From IMG/VR virus record IMGVR_UViG_3300004448_000479, positions 1 through 24,123 of that record: a DNA stretch of 24,123 bases. The stretch is one strand, 5' to 3'. The notes under the pieces are model-generated. The model had not been told where the DNA came from. It saw nothing but the letters and a program-made list of their open reading frames with translations, and ran no database searches. This stretch comes from a virus. How positions within the stretch are numbered: position 1 is the first letter of the stretch; every line of letters begins with the position of its first letter. Below are positions 4,830 through 11,287 of the stretch, in pieces. Made by a program: the position numbers and the translations under genes.

Positions 4830-5012
4830 TCACTTCCTTTTGGTTTGTTTCGTTCGTGTGGTCGTGGTGCATGTTTGAAGCACCGGCCCCCCTTCAATCG
4901 TTTTGATAGGTGGTAGGTTGGGCGTTCCGTGGGTTTGGCAAGCCGAAGCGGGTAAATCCGTTTCGTCTTTGGTGGGCCACATTGGGGCTACATTCCATTC
5001 ACGCATCACCAT
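4830..5012 (-). CDS. Small hypothetical protein, possibly first gene of the minus array
   Basis: The product is up to 60 residues from ATG 5012; an in-frame ATG two codons on is an alternative start. It ends 5 nt before the next start, with the last codons AGGAAG plus TGA supplying that gene's ribosome site. The sequence (REWNVAPMWPTKDETDLPAS ... TTTRTKQTKRK) has a basic tail and no recognised domain. Low complexity near the end weakens the case. CGTTG ... CAACG flanks the region upstream at about 5030-5050. Confidence 0.45.
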   Translation of the reverse strand: MVMREWNVAPMWPTKDETDLPASACQTHGTPNLPPIKTIEGGPVLQTCTTTTRTKQTKRK

Positions 5013-5095
5013 ACTTTATGTTTGGCGGCCCGTTGCTACGCACAACGCTTTTACTACGCATGTGACTTGATGGATTTCACCCATACTTCACACGC

Positions 5096-5127
5096 GGCAC
5101 CCGTAGGCGGTGCCCCCCCACGGGGGG
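5096..5127. repeat. GC hairpin block upstream of the minus array
   Basis: GGCACC-CGTAGGC-GGTGCC (5096-5114) overlaps a C-run and G-run pair (5113-5127), followed by CTACAACCC. It resembles the inter-gene blocks at 2943-4440 and marks the left side of a shift to AT-rich sequence. Confidence 0.5.
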
Positions 5128-5288
5128 CTACAACCCTTCCTACCCTTAGGGGTTATTAAGGCTTTCGGTCGCAAAAAAGTGCGTTTTTGGCCCAATTTCG
5201 CACTTTTTGGCCAAAATGGGCCGATTTACATATGTCTCCACGCCTACCAGAGAGCGAAATACACAATAAAAATTTTCTCAAATTTTAT
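5128..5288. other. Junction between the accessory array and the TerL operon
   Basis: No gene is seen. AAAAAGTGCG (about 5175-5184) and CGCACTTTTT (about 5199-5208) form an inverted repeat, nested with GGCCCA and TGGGCC (about 5189-5222). Beyond about 5255 the sequence becomes AT-rich, and on the minus strand the TerL stop is followed by AAATTTGAGAAAATTTTTAT, a likely T-tract terminator. Confidence 0.45.
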
Positions 5289-6791
5289 TTATATTCCATT
5301 AAAATATGGGTGTTTTCCACCCTTTCGCACAATACTTGAATTATTTTTTTTACCTTGAGCCCAACCAGATATGCTCGTACTACCAACAACAAAGGATTCA
5401 ACCCTGCTCCGATTTACAAATTGGTCAATGGCATGAGCAAAAGCCATGACCATATCGTTGTGTTTTCCTAAGTCAACAATGTCACCATCTTTCCAAGCGT
5501 GTGATTCTAATTCTTCCAAGAAAACATTCATCATCCTTCGAGTTGAATCATCACCATAGGGGATAACAATTCGCCCTTGTTCAAACCACGCACGGAGGCG
5601 ATTCATTAATCCCTGCTTCAAACTCTTATTGCTTGCCTTAGATGGGCGATAGTCAATAGTGACTCCCTTTTGCATAAGGATTGCATTGTATAGCCTTTGA
5701 AAACCAACATCTTCGATAGCAATTGGAGGCATATTGTATCTATCATTAAAGTCAATGATAACATCAACCTGCTTTTCAGGTGGGAAATCATTTCTCTTCC
5801 AAAAGTCAACAATATAAATAAACCCTTCTTCGTCTTGTCTTAGAACACACAAAACAGAATAGTCCTTACCCAACCCGTGTGAAGGGTCAAAACCGATAAC
5901 ATATCTTTCTTGCCTCAACTTCTCCTTTTCCAACACTAATTCCATGTCCATATTCTTTCGTGTAATAGTACGGGGGAATACTTGCGACTCTTCGTCAATA
6001 ACCCTGCATAGGTATTCTTGAGAGAATTCCAGTTCTTGCATAGCCTCTCTTTGTTCCATGATAAAATCTATTGGTCTATGTTCAGGCCAAAGACATTTAG
6101 CCTGGATATTTTCAGGGTCATTCTTAAACTCATCCCAATTGCTTATAGCAGACCAAGTACCTGACTTCCATTGTTTGTTATTTAGCATTTCAGTGTGATA
6201 AATGTCAGTCATAGCCATAGGAGTCCCAACACAATACAGGCTGGTTCCTGGTGACAACATAGGAGTCACTACCTTCCTTAACCAACTTCTCACATTGTTC
6301 ATCGACATATCCCCCATATCCATAAGAATATCATCAAGAGCAATTGCTGCAGGGTGTTCACCACGAATAGCAGAACCTACAGATGTGGCTCTTATCCACG
6401 CACCATTAGTAAAAAACAATTCATATTTTCCACCACGCTTGGTATCAAGGTACTTTCTGAGTTCTTTATGTTTCAAAATATCTTCACGAATCTCTTGGAG
6501 CCTACGGGATGCAGTATCTCGACTTGCGGAAAACAGCCAACAAGTAAAGGGTTTGTCCCTCCACCTTAAGAACAAAGCGTGATGAAGTAGTACAATGCGA
6601 AGGGTTGTCGATTTAGAATGGTCACGAGGCGCAATAATACAGGTTCTGTGTACTTGCGAATCCTTTCGGTCTGTGTAGAGGTCAACCCAGTCAGCAATAT
6701 GTTCGCCCCATGTATAGCCCAACCACTGGTAGAAATACTTAATATCTTTCTTTGACCTTAAGAATGCTAATTTGCTTGTATCAATAGCCAA
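5289..6791 (-). CDS. terL: Terminase large subunit (DNA-packaging ATPase and nuclease)
   Basis: The product is 500 residues, typical for TerL. It drives genome packaging into the prohead through the portal and cuts the DNA. Seen motifs: a Walker A-like APRDHSKST (residues 54-62, with Arg/Asp in place of the common Gly start), Walker B IALDD (150-154), a coupling region with VGTPM (188-192), and nuclease acidic residues in IGFDPSHG (D302), AIED (E360, D361) and KHNDMVMA (D446). The start is TTG at 6791, within the end of the zinc-ribbon gene before it; no better start exists. It is the last gene of the minus-strand operon, divergent from the portal and capsid genes it works with. Confidence 0.95.
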   Translation of the reverse strand: MAIDTSKLAFLRSKKDIKYFYQWLGYTWGEHIADWVDLYTDRKDSQVHRTCIIAPRDHSKSTTLRIVLLHHALFLRWRDKPFTCWLFSASRDTASRRLQEIREDILKHKELRKYLDTKRGGKYELFFTNGAWIRATSVGSAIRGEHPAAIALDDILMDMGDMSMNNVRSWLRKVVTPMLSPGTSLYCVGTPMAMTDIYHTEMLNNKQWKSGTWSAISNWDEFKNDPENIQAKCLWPEHRPIDFIMEQREAMQELEFSQEYLCRVIDEESQVFPRTITRKNMDMELVLEKEKLRQERYVIGFDPSHGLGKDYSVLCVLRQDEEGFIYIVDFWKRNDFPPEKQVDVIIDFNDRYNMPPIAIEDVGFQRLYNAILMQKGVTIDYRPSKASNKSLKQGLMNRLRAWFEQGRIVIPYGDDSTRRMMNVFLEELESHAWKDGDIVDLGKHNDMVMAFAHAIDQFVNRSRVESFVVGSTSISGWAQGKKNNSSIVRKGGKHPYFNGI

Positions 6792-6912
6792 GTACCTTCA
6801 ACTCCTTCTTTTTGCAGTGGGGACAAATGCCCACCATAGCCTTTTCTGCTTCCATAATCTTTGAAGCAAAGCCACAACTTTTACAGTAGACTGATTCGCA
6901 ATACTTTGTCAT
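6781..6912 (-). CDS. 43-residue zinc-ribbon protein overlapping terL
   Basis: ATG 6912 to TGA 6783-6781. The product (MTKYCESVYCKSCGFASKIM...) has CKSC near residues 10-13 and CPHC near 31-34, a clear two-knuckle zinc ribbon. Its end overlaps the TTG start of TerL by 11 nt, and its start overlaps the stop of the preceding small gene as ATGA, so all three are translationally linked. Position next to TerL raises the idea of a packaging or terminase accessory role; this is inference from location only. Confidence 0.75.
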   Translation of the reverse strand: MTKYCESVYCKSCGFASKIMEAEKAMVGICPHCKKKELKVLGY

Positions 6913-7040
6913 TCTCTCACAACCCGCAAATAACCACAATAGGTCGATACACCCTTCTTTTTAGACCTGCAAGCAGTTGTGGCATAGATACCTTCCTTCC
7001 CACAATTCATGCACTTCCTAAGACAAGTCCTATTTCCCAT
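6909..7040 (-). CDS. 43-residue cysteine-rich (zinc-binding) protein
   Basis: ATG 7040 shares its A with the stop of the metallophosphoesterase gene, and its stop overlaps the next start. The product (MGNRTCLRKCMNCGKEGIYA...) has Cys at about residues 6, 10, 13, 24 and 34, with CMNCG as the clearest knuckle. It looks like a degenerate or atypical zinc ribbon, basic overall. No family is recognised. Its tight overlaps on both sides support it being a real gene despite its length. Confidence 0.7.
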   Translation of the reverse strand: MGNRTCLRKCMNCGKEGIYATTACRSKKKGVSTYCGYLRVVRE

Positions 7041-8509
7041 CAATGACCCACCACAGGAGCGAAAAGAGATGAAATCAATCCCTTTTCTTTGTCAATTACA
7101 TACGCAGCCAATCCTGCTTTAGACATGGTATATCCAGCCCTTGCATGGTATCGGTCATGTCCGGCAAGAGAAGGCATTTGTATAATCATAACGCCTGCAG
7201 TTTCTTTGATTGTTTGGTGGTGCAAGTGACCGTGGAACCAAATGTGTTGGTTTGTGTTACCCCACATCTTCTTTGCTTCAACAGCCATAAGTGAAGGGAG
7301 TCTTTGCATAGCACCATCACCGTGAGTCAAACCAATAAGTGTGCTTCCGTAGGTCATGTATTGTCTTGGGTGTGGGGAAATTGTGATTGTCACATCGTCG
7401 CAGTTACGATAATAAGCATCCAAATACATGATAAGAGCCAAAGCAGACATTCTGTCGTGGTTTCCTGCCATATTGTAGATTTCAACAGGTGCAATTTGTC
7501 GCAAGAGTTCAATATGTTCAACAGCGAGTTCGCATCCAGTCTTGAGGATTTCAGCTGGGCTGCCGCACATATCTTGAGGTGTACCCTTTGTTGTAGTCCC
7601 CATGTCGTTATCAACATGGAACCAGTCGGAACCCGTACCCAAAATTACCTTTTCGGGGGAATAGGGCAACTTATCAATGAGTTCTTCAGTTCTTTCGAGC
7701 AAACGAGCCCTTGCTGTTTCAAAGTTGTAGGTTTCTCCTACTTCATCGACCCAACCATACTTACCCCAGTGGAAATCAGTCGCAGAAATTACAAGAGCAT
7801 AAGGGTCACGGGACTGTTTAGGTTCAGAAATCCTTTGAGGGGCTGCAGGAGCGGCAGTGATGAGTTCCCTAAATTCATTTAGAAGAGTTTCTTCAAGCAC
7901 ACGGAATTTCATGGCGTCCTTTTCTATTGCCTTCCACCTTTTGTTTTCAAACTTTTCATAGACTGCTTGCGTTTTCTTGGCGACGAGCTCATCAGACAAC
8001 ACATCTTCATCACCATTTAGGATTTCTTCCGAGGTGAATGGTAGCATATCGTGAGTCCAACCATGTCGCTTCCGGTATTCTTCCATCCAAGAACGGGGGA
8101 ATGAATACTTGCGGCACATTTCATTGATTGTTAGTGCGTCAGTAGCGACTGAAGAATAATCTTCCTTCATACTTCGATGTGTGGAACCATCAACTTTGAT
8201 AACTTGGTCTGCAGCACGAAGGAAGGTGAAGTACATATCGTTTTCTTTATCGAAGTAATATGCGTCAGTAGCATAGAATCTTGTTTCTGGTATGGAAAGT
8301 TGAATTCCTGCTTCTTTGCTTGCCTTAGAAGTGTTTGATTTTAGGTAGCCGTAGATTGCCTTTTCCCAACCCTTGACGCTTTTTGTTGAATCGCACTTAT
8401 TCAAGTGGCGAGCAAAAGCCAACTTTGACATTGTGTTTAACAAATGCTCTTCTTCAGCAATTAAGTCGTACCCATAACCAGGCGAAACGCGTCCTTTCCT
8501 TTCGTTCAT
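7040..8509 (-). CDS. Metallophosphoesterase with N-terminal helix-turn-helix
   Basis: The product is 489 residues. I start it at ATG 8509, about 27 nt from the centre of a TATA box at 8533-8540, although the frame is open 39 nt further. The C-terminal half carries the calcineurin-type metal-binding motifs in order: ATDFHWG (D245, H247), GSDWFH (about 293-298), AGNHD (348-352), THGDG (about 395-399) and GHLHHQ (427-432). Residues about 124-155 (ALTINEMCRKYSFPRSWMEE) look like a helix-turn-helix. The combination suggests a DNA-directed nuclease or phosphodiesterase; similar layouts occur in marine tailed-virus genomes near TerL. Substrate is unknown. It heads the operon that ends in TerL. Confidence 0.85.
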   Translation of the reverse strand: MNERKGRVSPGYGYDLIAEEEHLLNTMSKLAFARHLNKCDSTKSVKGWEKAIYGYLKSNTSKASKEAGIQLSIPETRFYATDAYYFDKENDMYFTFLRAADQVIKVDGSTHRSMKEDYSSVATDALTINEMCRKYSFPRSWMEEYRKRHGWTHDMLPFTSEEILNGDEDVLSDELVAKKTQAVYEKFENKRWKAIEKDAMKFRVLEETLLNEFRELITAAPAAPQRISEPKQSRDPYALVISATDFHWGKYGWVDEVGETYNFETARARLLERTEELIDKLPYSPEKVILGTGSDWFHVDNDMGTTTKGTPQDMCGSPAEILKTGCELAVEHIELLRQIAPVEIYNMAGNHDRMSALALIMYLDAYYRNCDDVTITISPHPRQYMTYGSTLIGLTHGDGAMQRLPSLMAVEAKKMWGNTNQHIWFHGHLHHQTIKETAGVMIIQMPSLAGHDRYHARAGYTMSKAGLAAYVIDKEKGLISSLFAPVVGH

Positions 8510-8532
8510 TACTCTACCCAAACAGCCAACTA

Positions 8533-8540
8533 CATATAAA
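8533..8540 (-). promoter_or_regulatory. TATA box of the metallophosphoesterase-terL operon
   Basis: TTTATATG on the minus strand lies about 27 nt from ATG 8509, the spacing of a leaderless archaeal promoter. None of the 13-nt elements seen at the accessory promoters are present. Confidence 0.6.
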
Positions 8541-8677
8541 CGCACCACCCAAGCACACCATTCTTTATTTTTTTTGTATAATTAAATAAACGCTTTACAG
8601 CTCCATATTTTTTAATTCTTTAATTCTTTTGGGCTTCCCCACCCTACATTGATAAATGCCCCAGCCAATGCAACAAT
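8541..8677. other. AT-rich divergent intergenic region
   Basis: The stretch between the divergent transcripts is AT-rich, with TTTAATTCTTTAATTCTTTT (a direct repeat of TTTAATTC, about 8610-8629). GATAAATG at about 8651-8658 could act as a weak TATA box for the gene at 8678. It is a candidate control region between the minus operon and the virion module. Confidence 0.35.
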
Positions 8678-8800
8678 ATGTACGAATACGGGGCGGCTTT
8701 ATTCACCCTCCTTTTAGCATTAGAAGTTGTGTTTTGGTTGTTTGTAGGTAGTAAAGTTGTTAATATCTTTAGAACCCTTATAGGAAGTAATAAAGAATAA
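8678..8800 (+). CDS. 40-residue single-pass membrane protein
   Basis: ATG 8678 to TAA 8798-8800. The product (MYEYGAALFTLLLALEVVFW...) has one strongly hydrophobic segment at about residues 5-24, then a short basic tail (NIFRTLIGSNKE). It may be leaderless, as GATAAATG lies about 24 nt upstream. Size and shape fit a small viral membrane protein such as a holin-type or lysis-related peptide, but there is no sequence motif to prove it. The T-rich stretch at about 8823-8840 may terminate its transcript. Confidence 0.5.
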   Translation: MYEYGAALFTLLLALEVVFWLFVGSKVVNIFRTLIGSNKE

Positions 8801-8914
8801 GTGTCTGTGTGGAGCTGTACTGCTTTTATTTCTTTTTGTTTAAGCACCTAAAGAATAAAAAGAATTACACCTCCAATAGAAACGCTTAACCGTAGTTACC
8901 TGTTGAAATAAATT
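8801..8914 (+). promoter_or_regulatory. Upstream region of the portal operon
   Basis: The first part has a T-rich stretch (8823-8840), then A-rich sequence (about 8850-8866). No clear TTTATAAG box lies at the expected distance from ATG 8915; GCTTAACC (8884-8891) is in the right place for a non-standard box. No strong ribosome site is seen. The promoter for the long virion operon is presumed to be here. Confidence 0.3.
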
Positions 8915-10327
8915 ATGGGAATTTTTAGCCGAGACAAGCCCAAAAAGGAAAAGTCTCCAGTAATTGCTTCAGAATTTTCAATAAAAGCCCCAATAGGTTC
9001 ACCATTTGTTGCAGGCATCAGCGATATTCTTAAAGAAACAGAATCCTTGCAAGGACAAGGATATACACAATTTTCATCAGTCTATAAATCTGAATTCGAC
9101 TTGTTTGATGATATGGTCAAATTAGACCCTGAACTCAATGGGGCTGTTAGGGCTGTTTCCTTAACGGGAAACAAATACACAATTGATTATTCTACTGCAA
9201 AAAACCAAAAGATTCGTAACGCCATTGAAGACTTTGTTGATGCGGTTGACCTTGACGACTTTATTATCAATTCTATGCGAAATTTGCTTGTGTACGGCAA
9301 CTCTATTGATAAAATTGTAGGAAGGATGGGAATTGGTATTACTGACCTACAAAGCATCCCCATTACACAAATAACAATTGTTGACGACAAACCTACAAGC
9401 GACAGAAGCCCTCGTGCTTATGGGCGTGACGACCCTGTTATGAAGGCTGTAACATACCGATTTAGAGAACAAGAGCGTGACCAGGTAAATTATCCTGCTG
9501 ATGAAATCTTCCACCTAAAAATTGATTACCGTTCTAATTGGTTCCGTGACCGACTTAACCGCTGGACTTATGGTGTGTGGGGAGCATCTCGTTTCTCTTC
9601 CCTTAAGCAAGCCATCCGTGCTAAGTACAACACAATGAACAACCGCATCGCTATTGAAGACAGTATGACCAAGCAATACATCACAATTGATATGAAGGCT
9701 GTAGAACACATTACTGACCCCAGAGAACAAAGAGAACGACTTTCTCACATTATGTCTGAAGTGGGTTCTTTGCTTGAATCACTTAGGTCTGACCAAGCCC
9801 CTATTCTACCTGACTATGTTAGCATTAACCAAATGGATATGCAAAATGTCCCCGACAACTCTGGCTTTTTGGATATGATTAACAGTGACATTTCTGCTGT
9901 TCTTCAAGTACCACGAGCTGCGGCTGGACAAGAAAGGGGTGGCAGCTTTGCAGCAACATATACTTCAAGTCAATGGTCTATTCAAGCAATTGCAAGATTG
10001 CAAGGTGTTGTTAGGCAAGGACTTCAAGAATTGTTTTCTAAGCATCTTGAAATGGTTGGTATTGTTGCAAGCAAGCGTGATATACCGAAATTATCGTTTG
10101 ACCCAATTGATGAAGAAAGTCCATACCAATTAGCACAAAGGGCTACATTAGGTTATCGTGAAGGAGTTTACAGCTTAGAAGAAGCAAGAGAGGTTCTCTC
10201 TCTTCCCCCAAAGCCTGCTGGGATGATGAATGAATCATCTGGGTCAAACACAGGTAACAAAGAACAATTTAGACCAAACGAAGTCGATACTAAGGAAATA
10301 AAGCCTACTATCCCGACGGAGGAATAA
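8915..10327 (+). CDS. Portal protein
   Basis: The product is 470 residues, in the usual size range for tailed-virus portals. The portal forms the dodecameric ring at the head vertex, through which TerL pumps DNA and on which connectors assemble. Features: a charged N-terminus (MGIFSRDKPKKEK), the DDMVKLDPELNGAVRAV segment typical of portal clip/wing N-termini, FHLKIDYRSNWFRDRLNRWT, and a C-terminal crown-like helix region with VLQVPRAAAG and QWSIQAIARLQGVVRQGLQE. The tail (about residues 430-470) is polar. It is the first large gene of the plus-strand virion module; the next gene follows after 2 nt with its own GGAGG. Confidence 0.88.
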   Translation: MGIFSRDKPKKEKSPVIASEFSIKAPIGSPFVAGISDILKETESLQGQGYTQFSSVYKSEFDLFDDMVKLDPELNGAVRAVSLTGNKYTIDYSTAKNQKIRNAIEDFVDAVDLDDFIINSMRNLLVYGNSIDKIVGRMGIGITDLQSIPITQITIVDDKPTSDRSPRAYGRDDPVMKAVTYRFREQERDQVNYPADEIFHLKIDYRSNWFRDRLNRWTYGVWGASRFSSLKQAIRAKYNTMNNRIAIEDSMTKQYITIDMKAVEHITDPREQRERLSHIMSEVGSLLESLRSDQAPILPDYVSINQMDMQNVPDNSGFLDMINSDISAVLQVPRAAAGQERGGSFAATYTSSQWSIQAIARLQGVVRQGLQELFSKHLEMVGIVASKRDIPKLSFDPIDEESPYQLAQRATLGYREGVYSLEEAREVLSLPPKPAGMMNESSGSNTGNKEQFRPNEVDTKEIKPTIPTEE

Positions 10328-10329
10328 AA

Positions 10330-10776
10330 ATGATTGAAAAGAAAGACTCATTTAATGACCAAATGGTTAAGCGAACAGTACTACCTGCAATTTATCTTTG
10401 GCTGCTTGCTGCAGGTGCAGTAGTCGCTATGGGTATATGGAAGCCCAATGTTGTCCTTGAAAACATTGAGGGGTTCATTGCTCTTATCGCTATTATTGGT
10501 GGAGTTGCTGCCCCTGCTTTGCAAACAGTACTCCGTATGTGGGAATCCGAACAATCTGTTGAAATCGACAACATGGGTGTTGAAATGGAACACGAACGGG
10601 TTCGAGATTCTATGAGAAAAGAGCATGTAATTGCTATGGAAAAAGCTGAACAAATCCACTTGCAGACTATGAAGACGACAAAGCAAAGTCATGACCATGT
10701 TGTTGAAAAACACCGAGAAACAATAGTGAAGTTAACTCCTATTCACAAGATGGGCGATTTAACAGACGAAGAGTGA
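10330..10776 (+). CDS. Two-helix membrane protein with coiled-coil tail
   Basis: The product is 148 residues, started at ATG 10330 with GGAGG 8 nt upstream. Two hydrophobic segments lie at about residues 18-36 (LPAIYLWLLAAGAVVAMGIW) and 47-65 (GFIALIAIIGGVAAPALQTV). The rest is a long charged helix with heptad character to about residue 130. A position between portal and protease is unusual for a holin, but the shape fits a holin-like or membrane-anchoring protein. No family is recognised. Confidence 0.75.
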   Translation: MIEKKDSFNDQMVKRTVLPAIYLWLLAAGAVVAMGIWKPNVVLENIEGFIALIAIIGGVAAPALQTVLRMWESEQSVEIDNMGVEMEHERVRDSMRKEHVIAMEKAEQIHLQTMKTTKQSHDHVVEKHRETIVKLTPIHKMGDLTDEE

Positions 10777-10780
10777 TTGG

Positions 10781-11287
10781 ATGGCTATATTTGCTTCAAT
10801 ACCAACTGTTAATTTAGTCCTTAATCACGAAAATTTAGAAATGCTTTGGGGCAAAAAAATCCCCACAGCTCAAGAAAAGGGCTACCCTGCGATATTTAAT
10901 GATATGTGTTATTGGGTACTTATGATTGGTGATGAGCCAATTGCATATACAGGCTCTTTAACTCAAAACAACTACGCCCTTGTTGGGAATACCTATGTAA
11001 AAAAGGAATGGAGGTCGCAAGGACTGCACCCCTACCTACTACACCTTAGAAATGATTCTTCCCACCTTAAGAATTTAGATAAGGTTACTGTCATAAACCC
11101 CATAGAAGAGTCAAGCACTCAACACCTCGAAAGGGTTGTTTCTAAGTTAGGCTATACAAAGATTTTACCTGAAATGCTGCAAGGAGAATTAAAGAATTAC
11201 AACTGTTGGGTCAAGCGCAGTGTTTATACGAATAACGAGATTGACTCGCATATAGGTTGTGGCAGTTATGGATTATCAAGCAGCTGA
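10781..11287 (+). CDS. GNAT-like acetyltransferase
   Basis: The product is 168 residues. The stretch around residues 66-90 (ALVGNTYVKKEWRSQGLHPY) matches GNAT motif A, in which a beta strand is followed by an (Q/R)xxGx(G/A)-like pyrophosphate loop, here RSQGLH, and a helix. WVLMIGDEPIAYTGSL before it fits the preceding strands. The C-terminal part (VVSKLGYTKI) resembles the end of the fold. Substrate is unknown. It lies 4 nt after the membrane-protein gene and its end overlaps the protease gene, so it is expressed with capsid assembly genes. Confidence 0.7.
   Translation: MAIFASIPTVNLVLNHENLEMLWGKKIPTAQEKGYPAIFNDMCYWVLMIGDEPIAYTGSLTQNNYALVGNTYVKKEWRSQGLHPYLLHLRNDSSHLKNLDKVTVINPIEESSTQHLERVVSKLGYTKILPEMLQGELKNYNCWVKRSVYTNNEIDSHIGCGSYGLSSS

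Noticed and set aside
8644-8847. 67-residue minus-strand frame
   Set aside because: It lies opposite the 40-residue membrane-protein gene, has no ribosome site and an unremarkable sequence.
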